Positions 7,785 to 16,582 of a DNA stretch of 52,076 bases are shown here, piece after piece. The stretch's first letter is position 1, and every line of letters begins with the position of its first letter. The translations under genes were made by a program, and so were the position numbers. The stretch covers positions 1 to 52,076 of the forward strand of contig CAZKXU010000011.1 in assembly GCA_964556665.1 (NCBI GenBank), in the 5' to 3' direction. The DNA comes from CAZKXU01 sp964556665. GTDB lineage: Bacteria > Bdellovibrionota_C > UBA2361 > CAZKXU01. The notes below the pieces were generated by a model. The model was not told where the DNA came from. It did no database searches and saw nothing but the letters and a program-made list of their open reading frames with translations.

Positions 7785-7857
7785 TGGGACCGCAGGCTTC
7801 CAGCCCGCTACGTAGTAGCAGTTAATTCGTTTGCGGGCAAGGATGCCCGCGGTCCCA
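7785..7857. repeat. Intergenic palindromic repeat, family A copy 1
   Basis: A ~73-base element bounded by TGGGACCG and CGGTCCCA, with internal complementary blocks (AGCCCGC and GCGGGC) around an A+T-richer centre. In reverse complement it aligns closely with the element at 26363-26435, and more loosely with 14811-14896 and 34032-34105. It occupies the gap between the thiolase and the next gene. Confidence 0.75.
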
Positions 7858-7890
7858 GGAAAGAAGTTTTTTATTCTATAGGAGAAACTT

Positions 7891-8490
7891 ATGCGAACTA
7901 TATTAAATCTTGTAATTGCAACTCTTCTCTTTTCCTCAGTTACCCTAGCCGAGGATATCAATGCGATCTTCTCTAAGGTAAATGAGCTAGTAAAAGCTCA
8001 GAACTACACCAAAGCTCTTGAGGAGCTTGGTTGGGCCAAGAAGGAGATTGAGAAGATGAACTCTCAACGTCTTACCTCTTTTTTCCCTGACTCACTGGCT
8101 GGATATACAGGTGGTCAGACCAAGAACAATTCGGCTCTGGGGCTAACTCAGCTAGAAAAAGTTTATAATAAAGGGGAGACGAGTGTTACCCTCACACTTA
8201 CAGGTTCTACAGGTGGTGCAGGAGCTAATTCTGGATTAGGCGGCATAGCTGCATTCGGCCAGATGGCAGCTATGATGAATCAGGGCGGAGAGGGCCAGGA
8301 AACATTTAGGCTTGCAGGAAAAACAGCCACGCTAGTTCAGGAGCCAGGATCAGATCAGGCCGAGTTGACGGTATTTCTAGATGGCGCGATGTTAAAACTT
8401 GAGATGAATGGAGGCGCCAAGGCCGAGGACCTCAAGGCTATGGCGAACGGACTTAAGTTAGAGGATTTATATACATATTTAAAGGGCTAG
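7891..8490 (+). CDS. Secreted protein of unknown function, Gly/Ala-rich centre
   Basis: 199 residues. A Sec signal peptide (cleavage after VTLA, about residue 20) is followed by a helical stretch with KALEELGWAKKEIEKM, and then by a Gly-, Ala- and Met-rich segment (GSTGGAGANSGLGGIAAFGQMAAMMNQGG, abbreviated here as about residues 105-130). The C-terminal half alternates short strands. A good Shine-Dalgarno TAGGAG precedes the ATG. I recognise no named family; a periplasmic location is the only supported inference. Confidence 0.68.
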   Translation: MRTILNLVIATLLFSSVTLAEDINAIFSKVNELVKAQNYTKALEELGWAKKEIEKMNSQRLTSFFPDSLAGYTGGQTKNNSALGLTQLEKVYNKGETSVTLTLTGSTGGAGANSGLGGIAAFGQMAAMMNQGGEGQETFRLAGKTATLVQEPGSDQAELTVFLDGAMLKLEMNGGAKAEDLKAMANGLKLEDLYTYLKG

Positions 8491-8748
8491 CCTGTATATC
8501 CCATAGACTCAGCAGTGGGAAATACATATCCTCAATAAGTAGGTGAGCAAACAGCATGCTCAGTTTTGTCAGCTATCTCATCAATTAAAATTAATTCGCC
8601 TGAAGTGTACAACATAAAAAGATTAGACTCTCTTTTTTCTTGTATAGTAGCCTATTATATCTAATAATTTAGGCACTATCTGCTGTTTCTAAATGACGCG
8701 TAGCTTATTTTTGAAACAAAAGAATCAATGTAAATTAGGAGACTGCAT

Positions 8749-10398
8749 ATGTCCCAACGATTCTTCTTACTTGTAATACTGCTATTAATATTTAATACAG
8801 CCTCAGCCTTAACCCTTAAATTTAAGATCCAAGGAGATGGCGATAAATCGACCTACACACTTGTAGCACTTGATCCAAGCGGGGGAGAAGCAATTACTAA
8901 GCGGGCCGGAGAGAGTGGTGCGGTAACTCTTAGTGGAGTCGTACGTAATTCAAGAGTTGTGCTTTTAAATGATAGTAACTATGAAAATTCCGTTATCTTT
9001 GCTCTAAAAGATAACAGTAAGTATAAGTCAATTGGAAACAGGACAGGTTGTGATAACAACGACTCGGCCGTTATGGCCGTTAAGAGGAATGTTCGATCTG
9101 ATACTGGCCAGATATTAAGTCTTAAACTTAATGTAGGTCAGAGGGTTTATGTCAAAAATTCCAAACAAATTGCAAATAGAAATGCTTTCGGCGGAAACCA
9201 GGCTAGTGCAATTTTAGATTCTAGTTGTAACTTCTCTGGTGTAGGTAGTAGCTCAATCTCATCAGTGCCTCTTATTACTGCAAAGAGGCGTTTAAAAATA
9301 ACTGCGGAGGATACAGACGGGGATGGGCTGAGTGATACAACCGACAATGACGACGACAGCGATGGAGTCGATGATGCTTTCGATCCAGATAACGATGGCG
9401 ATGGCATCCCTGACATTACCGATGATAATAACGATCAAACTGAATTCCGTGTATGGAACTTTCAACAGCTGCATCTAGACATTGGCGATGCTTATAATAG
9501 CCAGGTAGTGTCTACTACAACTGAAATAATCGATAACGCACTTAGCACCTATGGTGGATTGGCTATGCAGGTTATCGAAGGCGCGAGTGTAGAGCTAAAC
9601 TGCGGTGCAGCAGGTTCGGGTTTACCGTACTGCACCTCTGGAGGTACAGGTCGATTGCGTGAACCTTTTCCTTCCGGATTGGCTCTGCCTGATGATGTAG
9701 ATGGAGACGGTGATGGTAAAGGTACCATTACTGCAGGAAATACCGGGGACGCACAAATTGCGCCAGGAGCAAACTCATCAGAGATACAGCCGGGTGATAC
9801 CTTTATTCAGGAGGTAACTGATGCGGAATCAAAGATTACTGAGTATGTAGGGATGATAAATAGTGTAGTACATGATGTGCCAGGAATTGTCTCGATTCAA
9901 ACTGCGCTTGGGACAACTACCTTTTCATGGCCTACAACTGCCACCTCACCTGGCTCTATTAGTAATCCTATAGCTGTTCCATCGGCAGGTGATGTTTCTG
10001 TTACAATTACTACCTATTTGCCGCACTACATGACACTATCTGGAGTTCGAGTAGTACCAGCAAATATTCGCATGATAGCGAATATTCCTAATGGGCCGTG
10101 CACGTACGATTCTATGACCGGTCAGTGTAGTGGTAGCGCTAGTGGGCCAGGACTATTACCAGGATCACTTTATTCTAGTCCCAGCACAGGTTGGACAGTA
10201 GATGGAGATGGAGTTCAAAGTGATACGGCTACAGACACAATTGAGGGTGAAGACAGCACAGTAACTTACAGTATGAATCTAACTGGCAATGGTGGAATTA
10301 CCGGCTGGGATTCAGGTGAGCAGGTAAAGGTGCCGATTCAGTCCATAGATAATGATGGAACAACCGCCGCGATTAATGTGTGGTTTAAGCGACAATAG
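8749..10398 (+). CDS. Secreted protein with thrombospondin type-3 calcium-binding repeats
   Basis: 549 residues. The signal peptide ends near NTASA (residue 20). The N-terminal ~180 residues are beta-rich. Residues 187-230 are a run of Asp-rich DxDxDGxxD repeats (DTDGDGLSD, DDDSDGVDD, DNDGDGIPD), typical of TSP3 calcium-binding segments that link extracellular domains. The C-terminal ~310 residues are rich in Gly, Ser and Thr and end in a beta-type sequence, without a recognisable sorting tag. A second small Asp cluster (DDVDGDGDGKG) lies near residue 325. The clear Shine-Dalgarno TTAGGAGA supports the start. It probably acts at the cell surface or outside the cell; the binding partner is unknown. 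Confidence 0.75.
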   Translation: MSQRFFLLVILLLIFNTASALTLKFKIQGDGDKSTYTLVALDPSGGEAITKRAGESGAVTLSGVVRNSRVVLLNDSNYENSVIFALKDNSKYKSIGNRTGCDNNDSAVMAVKRNVRSDTGQILSLKLNVGQRVYVKNSKQIANRNAFGGNQASAILDSSCNFSGVGSSSISSVPLITAKRRLKITAEDTDGDGLSDTTDNDDDSDGVDDAFDPDNDGDGIPDITDDNNDQTEFRVWNFQQLHLDIGDAYNSQVVSTTTEIIDNALSTYGGLAMQVIEGASVELNCGAAGSGLPYCTSGGTGRLREPFPSGLALPDDVDGDGDGKGTITAGNTGDAQIAPGANSSEIQPGDTFIQEVTDAESKITEYVGMINSVVHDVPGIVSIQTALGTTTFSWPTTATSPGSISNPIAVPSAGDVSVTITTYLPHYMTLSGVRVVPANIRMIANIPNGPCTYDSMTGQCSGSASGPGLLPGSLYSSPSTGWTVDGDGVQSDTATDTIEGEDSTVTYSMNLTGNGGITGWDSGEQVKVPIQSIDNDGTTAAINVWFKRQ

Positions 10399-10697
10399 GA
10401 TTGATACTACACAAATATTATTCAGGAAAAATGGGATATCCAGCTTCTTAGCTTAGTCCAACAACGTCATTCTGTCTTGGTAGCCTGCCTTTCACTACTC
10501 GTTTATATATACTTCGATGCATCACTAGTATACACAACTCCACTACCAAACCACCTAAATCTATTGTCTTTTTGCCTAAAAATTCAACGGAAACGGAATG
10601 TCATGCAGCCAATGTAACAGTTAAAGGCCTCGATCGAATTTGAGTTAGCGCAATAAAATGTGATAGCCTCGCACCGTAATTTTTTAGTAACTCTATA
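10399..10697. other. Gap before PEP carboxylase, no gene seen
   Basis: About 300 bases with no convincing open frame on either strand. TTGAGT (10640-10645) could be a -35 element for the downstream gene, but no good -10 follows at the right distance. No terminator with a T-run is evident. Confidence 0.4.
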
Positions 10698-13487
10698 GTG
10701 GACCCAAAAGCAGTAACCAAGCCATTATTAACCGTAACAACTACCACAGATCGTGATTGCCGTGGGTGTCAAAGTCGGGAAGTTAGTTACTTAGGCACAT
10801 TACTGGGCCAGATCATTAAGGAACAAGCTGGCGAAGAGTTTTTTGAGCTAGAAGAATTTGTCAGACTACGTGCCAAAACATTGCGAGCAGTCTTTGAGAA
10901 AAGTGAATTTCAAGATCTCGCCACCAGAATTTCAAAACTCGAACTTAATGATCTTTCAAATCTTGTAAAATCTTTTAGTATTTTCTTTGGGCTTACAAAT
11001 GTAGCTGAACAGCGAGAGCTGGTTCGCCAAACAAACTCTAGCAAAACAGGGAGTGGCTACTTCGAAGAAATTTTTAACGAGAGAGAGATTCCTCTCGACG
11101 ATCTGTATCCTGTTTTGGAACGGGTGCTAATTGTAGCAGTATTGACAGCACATCCTACCAATTCACAACGCGGCACCGTTACCGAACACCTAAACGAAAT
11201 CAGAGAACTTTTGGGTCCAATCACAGACAGCGTTACTATTCTCGATCAAAAAACAAAAGAAGCGATTCTTCTCAAAATTGAAACGCTATGGAAGACGGCA
11301 TCGGCGCGCAGTGAACGACCGACCATAGCAGACGAAACGCGTAGATTCTTAAGAATATGCAGGGATAGCTTGCTTGGTTTGATACCGAAGGTATATGCAG
11401 AGTTGGAAGGCTCAATAGGAGCCTTCTATAAGTTAGCAGCAGTAAAGTTAGCAGCCTTTTTTCGTCTCGGCTCTTGGATCGGAAGTGACGGTGACGGCCA
11501 CGAAAAAGCCACGGCCCAGGTATTGCACGAGACTATCTGGGGGCAGCGAGATTTTATCATTCGGCATTACATCGAATATTGTGAAAAACTAGGAGCTGAC
11601 CTTAGCCAATCCTTTCAACCAACTGGAGAGCTAGCACAGAAACTTGATTCGATTCCACCACAAGCCAGGTCTCGAAATAAAAAAGAGCCATGTCGGCAGT
11701 TTCTGTCAGGCATAATTTTGCGACTAAAAGCTACTTTAGAATATCAGGGCCAAGAGCTTCCTTCACAAGATGGCCAAGTCCTGCGCTATGAAAAGGCAGA
11801 GGACTTTCAGACTGATATGCTCGTGATTCGAGATGCTCTTCTTAGCGAAAACTGCACACGCGCGGTGAAGCACTTACTGGATCCGTTCATTCGCGTTATC
11901 GAGGTTTGCGGATTCCACCTAGCAACATTGGATGTGCGTCAACACAGTGCTATGCACGAAAAAGCTATTAGTGAAATCCTTAAAGATGCGCGCCTTGGAG
12001 TTAGTTGCACAGATTATCAGGCGCTTTCAGAGGCAGAGAAGGTGAGACTTTTAAGTGGGATTTTGGAATCTGATCATGACTGGCCAAACAGCACTACTTA
12101 TACCCCCAATACGAAAAGTATTTTAGATAAGATTGATGAAGTGCGCCAGGCTCGCACACTAATCGACGAGCGCACAGTCGGAAACTATGTCATTAGTATG
12201 AGCGAAGCTAAAAGTGATGTGCTAGAGGTATTGGTTTTGCTTAAGCGTGCAGGATTATGGAACAGAGAGTCTAAGACAAACATTAATATCATACCACTTT
12301 TTGAAACCATAAAAGACCTAGAAAATGCGCCTACAATAATGCAGGCTCTGTTCCAAGACACGAGCTACCAGGCCTATCTTAAAAGTTGTGGTGGCGTTCA
12401 GGAGATAATGCTTGGCTATTCTGATAGCAGTAAAGATGGAGGCTATCTTGCATCACAGGTTATGCTCCGCAGAGCCCAACAAGAGTTAACTAAGCTAGGC
12501 AAGGACCATAACATAAAAATTCGTTTCTTTCACGGACGCGGAGGAAGTACGAGCCGCGGCGGAACTTCCTCTGCTTATCAGGCCATCTCTGCGCAGCCCT
12601 CCGGAACCTTAGATGAAGGCATGCGTCAAACCTTTCAAGGTGAAACTATAGACGACCGCTTTGGCAACGAAAAGGTGGGTATTAATACTTTACGGCAGAT
12701 ATTTGGTGGTGTTTTTGCCCAGTGCTTTCCGAAATACAGAGATACTCCACTTGACAACGGTGAGCCTTATTGGAAAGAGGTTACCGACACCTTGGCACAG
12801 AGTTCGCTACGTACGTATCGCGCGCTAGTTTATGAAGATCCCGGTTTCGCTAGTTTTTTTTCAGAAGCGACTCCGATTAGAGAGTTGGCCGAGCTAAATC
12901 TTGGATCACGTCCAGTGCGCCGTAATGGGAGGAGCCTCGATGAGTGTGTGTTTATCCCCGAGCTTCGTGCGATTCCGTGGGTTTTTGCTTGGACTCAGGC
13001 ACGTGTGCATCTTACCGCTTGGTACGGGGTTGGAACCGCTTTAGATCAATTCATGCAAACAGGAGAGTCCGGGAAAGACAAGCTTAGAGCCATGTATCGA
13101 GACTGGCCTTTTTTCAAGAGCATGATCGACAACTGTGCTATGTCAGTTTTTAAAGTTGATTTAAATATGTTTGAACATCACGCTTCCTTGGTCAAAGACG
13201 AAGCTCTACGTAATCGCATTTACGCTAAAATTCGTGCTGAGTATGAACTCACACGAAAAGTGCTCAGTCAGATTAGGGGCGAGCGTGAACTCCTTGAGAA
13301 CGATCCCGTCTTGCATTCAACTCTTAGCTTGCGAGAGCCATACATCGACGTTTTAAGTTTCTTGCAGGTTGAGACTTTAAGGCGACTCAGAAGCGCAACG
13401 CCAGACCAGCGTGATAGAGATCAATTAATTATGCTCTTTCGGGAGTGCACTACAGCAGTCGCTGCCGGAATTAAAAACACCGGGTGA
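10698..13487 (+). CDS. ppc: Phosphoenolpyruvate carboxylase, GTG start
   Basis: 929 residues, the usual length. Signatures in order: VLTAHPTNSQRGT with catalytic His152, GSWIGSDGDGHEKAT (258-272), LGYSDSSKDGGYLAS, FFHGRGGSTSRGG with His612 and Arg614, AIPWVFAWTQ, and the canonical C-terminal AGIKNTG that closes the active-site and aspartate-inhibitor region. It adds bicarbonate to PEP to give oxaloacetate. In most family members the second motif is GGDRDGNP; here the Arg is absent (SDGDGH), an unusual change near the active site. An in-frame stop at 10677 and the lack of any nearby ATG make GTG at 10698 the only plausible start. No Shine-Dalgarno sequence is visible. Confidence 0.92.
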   Translation: MDPKAVTKPLLTVTTTTDRDCRGCQSREVSYLGTLLGQIIKEQAGEEFFELEEFVRLRAKTLRAVFEKSEFQDLATRISKLELNDLSNLVKSFSIFFGLTNVAEQRELVRQTNSSKTGSGYFEEIFNEREIPLDDLYPVLERVLIVAVLTAHPTNSQRGTVTEHLNEIRELLGPITDSVTILDQKTKEAILLKIETLWKTASARSERPTIADETRRFLRICRDSLLGLIPKVYAELEGSIGAFYKLAAVKLAAFFRLGSWIGSDGDGHEKATAQVLHETIWGQRDFIIRHYIEYCEKLGADLSQSFQPTGELAQKLDSIPPQARSRNKKEPCRQFLSGIILRLKATLEYQGQELPSQDGQVLRYEKAEDFQTDMLVIRDALLSENCTRAVKHLLDPFIRVIEVCGFHLATLDVRQHSAMHEKAISEILKDARLGVSCTDYQALSEAEKVRLLSGILESDHDWPNSTTYTPNTKSILDKIDEVRQARTLIDERTVGNYVISMSEAKSDVLEVLVLLKRAGLWNRESKTNINIIPLFETIKDLENAPTIMQALFQDTSYQAYLKSCGGVQEIMLGYSDSSKDGGYLASQVMLRRAQQELTKLGKDHNIKIRFFHGRGGSTSRGGTSSAYQAISAQPSGTLDEGMRQTFQGETIDDRFGNEKVGINTLRQIFGGVFAQCFPKYRDTPLDNGEPYWKEVTDTLAQSSLRTYRALVYEDPGFASFFSEATPIRELAELNLGSRPVRRNGRSLDECVFIPELRAIPWVFAWTQARVHLTAWYGVGTALDQFMQTGESGKDKLRAMYRDWPFFKSMIDNCAMSVFKVDLNMFEHHASLVKDEALRNRIYAKIRAEYELTRKVLSQIRGERELLENDPVLHSTLSLREPYIDVLSFLQVETLRRLRSATPDQRDRDQLIMLFRECTTAVAAGIKNTG

Positions 13488-13546
13488 ACAATTAAAAATT
13501 AAAATTTTAAAATCTATTAAAATATTAAAATATATTAAAATTTAAA

Positions 13547-13570
13547 ATTTTTCTCAGCCACGACGATAAA
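13547..13570. repeat. Motif shared with 47438-47461, next to A+T-rich iterations
   Basis: TTTTCTCAG-CC-ACGACGATAAA here matches TTTTCTCAG-AG-ACGGCGATAAA at 47440-47461 in 19 of 22 positions. Both copies are preceded by iterated A/T-rich units (TTAAAATAT-like here, GAATATTT-like there). This copy lies about 140 bases upstream of the RAYT-like transposase. Confidence 0.4.
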
Positions 13571-13709
13571 TTTAAATAGGTTTAAGTAAGACAAAACAAG
13601 TGGTTGAGATAATTAGATGATAAGATGATTAGATCTATTATTGGACGAGGCCATAGGCAACAAACGAACACGATCTCCGAATACATAGGTAAGAGGAGTG
13701 AGAAGGTCT

Positions 13710-14666
13710 ATGAGTTATCATCCACGAATAGAGAGTGAGAAGTTTGCCTCGTTTCTAACTACAAGGACGAGGAATTCTGAACTTTGGTTTATAAACAACA
13801 AACCACTAGAGTATTCAATACTAGGGTATGCAGCTAAGTATGCGGAGCGGTACGAGGTAAAGCTATATGCCTTGGCGATAGAAGGTAATCATACCCAGGG
13901 CCCGGCGCATTTCCCTAAATGTAACCGTTCTAAGTTCATGCGCGACCTAAACTCGTCAATAGCTAGAGCGGTGAAGCGCCTTACTCCAGAGTACCCAGGG
14001 GGTAGATTATGGGCGAGACGATACTCCGCTGAATTTATGCCTGGTGATGCAGACATAGAGGATCGATTCTTTTATACAGTACTACAGCCAGTACAGGATG
14101 GGTTAGTTGAGAAAATATCAGACTATCCGGGTTATAACTGCTTTCATGATGCTATTCATGGGATAAAGCGCAAGTTTAAGGTACTGAGAATTGGAGCTTA
14201 TAATGATGCCAAGCGGTTCAACCCAGCGGTAAAGATGCAAGACTACATGGATATAGTAACTTTGGAGTATGCAAGACTTCCAGGGTACGAGGATCTGACG
14301 CAGAAAGAGTATGCGAAACTAATGCTAAAGAAGTTAGAGGAGCGTCGGGTTAAAATAGTTGCAGCGCGTTATAAGGCTGGAAAAGGTTTTGCAGGGAAAG
14401 AAAATCTTATAAAAACGGCACGTGGAGCTAGGCCTAAGAGTACCAAAACATCGACGTCTACTAGTCATCGTCCACGAGTTCTTTCTATATGCCCGGAACG
14501 TTTGAAGGCTTGCAAGGAGTGGTATTTTAAGATCTATTTCGATTATAGAGACGCTTCTAAGCGTTACCGAGAAGGGGAGCAAGAAGTAGTTTTTCCAGAT
14601 GGTACTTATAAACCACCGCGCTCACTCGATCCGGTCTGGACCCAGGGGGCACCGCCGCTAACCTAA
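13710..14666 (+). CDS. RAYT-like Y1 transposase with altered HUH motif
   Basis: 318 residues. The order of features matches the transposase family associated with REP palindromes: ALAIEGNHTQGPAHF, where the family usually has MPNHxHLL; FMRDLNSSIARAVKR; GGRLWARRYSAEF; and YTVLQPVQDGLVEKISDYPGY, where the first Tyr is the likely catalytic residue. The second His of the HUH pair is replaced (H-T-Q), so the metal site is incomplete or shifted. A basic C-terminal third is Lys/Arg/Ser-Thr rich. A GTG at 13698 is an alternative start; ATG 13710 has AGAAGG just upstream. The window contains many intergenic palindromes that such an enzyme could have mobilised; this is inference. Confidence 0.7.
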   Translation: MSYHPRIESEKFASFLTTRTRNSELWFINNKPLEYSILGYAAKYAERYEVKLYALAIEGNHTQGPAHFPKCNRSKFMRDLNSSIARAVKRLTPEYPGGRLWARRYSAEFMPGDADIEDRFFYTVLQPVQDGLVEKISDYPGYNCFHDAIHGIKRKFKVLRIGAYNDAKRFNPAVKMQDYMDIVTLEYARLPGYEDLTQKEYAKLMLKKLEERRVKIVAARYKAGKGFAGKENLIKTARGARPKSTKTSTSTSHRPRVLSICPERLKACKEWYFKIYFDYRDASKRYREGEQEVVFPDGTYKPPRSLDPVWTQGAPPLT

Positions 14667-14810
14667 TTCTTAATTTCACGCATTGCTCAGCTATAATTAC
14701 CCTAAATTAGGCAAAGAACTGACAATATACTGTGTACTGTGTATGGTGAGATTTATTGCCTCCTAAGCTTAATTTAGTTGTTCGGTTATCGACGTCTGTG
14801 AGAAATATTT

Positions 14811-14896
14811 TTGGCCCACAAGAAGCGTGGTCTTGCCCGCAAACGAATTAGTTGCCACTACGTAGCGGGCTGGAAGGCTGGAAGTCCGTGCTCCTA
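14811..14896. repeat. Intergenic palindromic repeat, family A copy 2 (degenerate)
   Basis: Contains the family blocks TCTTGCCCGCAAACGA, CACTACGTAGCGGGCTGG and a decayed right arm. Same order as 26363-26435, but the left arm has lost the GGGACCGCGGG start. It lies at the convergent end between the RAYT-like gene and the LivK-like gene. Confidence 0.65.
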
Positions 14897-14897
14897 G

Positions 14898-15974
14898 TTA
14901 ATCAACCAACTTCGTAACTTTCCCGCCCTTAATCATCTTCATAGCAAAATCGACGCCCTGAATATCCCCATCTTTGTTAAACCACCAGTCACCAAGAATC
15001 CCATGGAACTTAGTATTATATAAATAATGACGTATATCGTCCCCGCTATGAATCGCCTGGTGTAAAGCCCGAAAAGCTTCAAATGAAAAAACAAATAACA
15101 TATCCCCGAAGTTAAGCTTTCCGTATTTAGCCTTGAAGCGCGCCAAGACTGCCTTACCGTCGACGCTCAAAACATCGTCAGAGAAAGGAAGATCAACAAA
15201 GATGACTCCCTCCATTAGACTTCCAGCCACATCACGTAATGCTTCACTGCCAGGCCAATACACCCCATATATTGGAAGGTCGATCTTGAGGTTCCGCACC
15301 TGCTTTAATACAGTCAGAAAGGTAGCCTCTGTCTGGCTATTTATAAATAAGGCCTCTATTCCTTTCCCTTTTAAGCGCAGCAATGAGGCTTTATAATCTA
15401 CATCATTAGTCAGGAAATTTTCATTTACTACCTTAACCCGACTATCATTATTTCCATCCTGAAAACTTTTTAAAAATCCCTGTGCATAGTCTGTCTCCTC
15501 ACTAATTACACCTACTATCTTATAGCGAGGCGCCATTGATTCAAATAACTTCCGCCCTGCGGCAGCATCACTCATCCATGTTCTAAAAATATAATCTCCC
15601 GCCTGAGAAATTGCAGCGGCTGAGGCGCTAGGCGAGATTACGATCACCTTAGCTTTCTCATAGATATTCGCTGCTGAAAGGAGCGCTCCACTACAAGCAA
15701 AACCGATCACATATTGAATCTTTTCTACATCAACTAATTTATGTGCAACATTAACAGCAGCTGTACCAGTACAGGCGTCATCTTGAAAATCAAAGCTATA
15801 TTTACCTCCTGCCAACTCCTCGTTCGCAAAAAGAAGTGAGCTGCGGATATCAGCGCCATATGTTGCAGCATTGCCTGTAAGTGCTGTCGAAACACCGATC
15901 TTGAACCTGTCTGCTGCGAAGGCAACACCGGCTATTAAATGAGTCATTACAATTAGATAGATAATCTTTTTCAT
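14898..15974 (-). CDS. ABC transporter substrate-binding protein, LivK/branched-chain amino acid type
   Basis: 358 residues. A Sec signal peptide (cleavage after GVAFA) is followed by the type I periplasmic-binding fold: FKIGVSTALTGNAATYGADI opens the first lobe, and VIGFACSGALLSAANIYEKAKVIVISPSAS forms the ligand-binding strand-loop with Ser-rich contacts. ALFINSQTEATFLTVLKQVR and LPIYGVYWPG mark the hinge and second lobe. Family members bind branched-chain amino acids, amides or short acids in the periplasm. No permease or ATPase of the Liv type is nearby, so it is an orphan receptor or works with a distant transporter. It may instead feed a sensor. Ligand unknown. Confidence 0.85.
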   Translation of the reverse strand: MKKIIYLIVMTHLIAGVAFAADRFKIGVSTALTGNAATYGADIRSSLLFANEELAGGKYSFDFQDDACTGTAAVNVAHKLVDVEKIQYVIGFACSGALLSAANIYEKAKVIVISPSASAAAISQAGDYIFRTWMSDAAAGRKLFESMAPRYKIVGVISEETDYAQGFLKSFQDGNNDSRVKVVNENFLTNDVDYKASLLRLKGKGIEALFINSQTEATFLTVLKQVRNLKIDLPIYGVYWPGSEALRDVAGSLMEGVIFVDLPFSDDVLSVDGKAVLARFKAKYGKLNFGDMLFVFSFEAFRALHQAIHSGDDIRHYLYNTKFHGILGDWWFNKDGDIQGVDFAMKMIKGGKVTKLVD

Positions 15975-16409
15975 AATTCAGAACCTACTTTGTACAACTA
16001 TGTAAGTCAAGCTAAACCTTATTTCGCTGCAGGTCGACCTGCGGAACGATCTGTATCTGATTCAGAAATCAGAGATCAGTTATCTGCTGCCGGCTACTCA
16101 GCTAATCCAACTCCACTAAAAACATCATCAAGCTATGGTGGATTTAAATAAACCTTACCATTTCCAGCATTTGCTATCGCCGCCTAGATGTGTAATACTC
16201 CTAAACATTGGGACTAGGCTGATATTTACCTACCATGTGAATTGTCAGTAAGAAAACCTATTATTCCGTTAGCAACGTTTATAATTCAGGACATCTAGCC
16301 CCCCGGTACGCAGGCTCTGATTTTCAGGCATGTAGGCGATAATCCGGTTGATGCTTCACTGAATTAATTTCATCTGTTGCAGCTAAATTTAAATCGCGTC
16401 ATTTTAAAC
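15975..16409. other. Long gap upstream of the helicase; open stretch 15990-16151
   Basis: Most of this gap has no recognisable gene. From 15990 (TTG) to the TAA at 16149-16151 one plus-strand frame stays open for 53 codons and has a protein-like composition ending in SSSYGGFK. It has no ATG or Shine-Dalgarno sequence and overlaps the likely promoter of the divergent LivK-like gene, so it may be a remnant of a lost gene's 3' end. The rest, 16152-16409, shows no feature I can support. Confidence 0.35.
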
Positions 16410-16497
16410 GAAGTCGCCGATATAGGCTGCGCTGCTTGCTGTAAAGAGCATGTTGAGCATGGTTTAATGCTCTACGGTAGCCAATCTTAGCGACTTC
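16410..16497 (+). promoter_or_regulatory. Structured leader element upstream of the DEAD-box helicase
   Basis: An outer perfect 8-pair stem GAAGTCGC (16410-16417)/GCGACTTC (16490-16497) encloses a short GGCT/AGCC helix (16425-16428/16479-16482). Inside is a 7-pair hairpin, AGAGCAT (16445-16451)/ATGCTCT (16467-16473). A second GAGCAT (16455-16460) could compete for the same partner, so two alternative folds exist. It ends 85 bases before the helicase ATG. A regulatory role is inferred from position; helicase genes of this family are often controlled through long leaders. Confidence 0.5.
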
Positions 16498-16582
16498 CTT
16501 AGTAATTTTAACAGTAATTATACATGGGTAGATATTTTATTTTTGCAAAAAACTAATCTTGCTCATAACTAACAAGGAAACT

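Noticed and set aside
9147..9474. Minus-strand frames opposite the TSP3 repeats
   Set aside because: They arise from the repeated GAT/GAC codons read in antisense (Ser/Pro- or Ile/Val-rich output).
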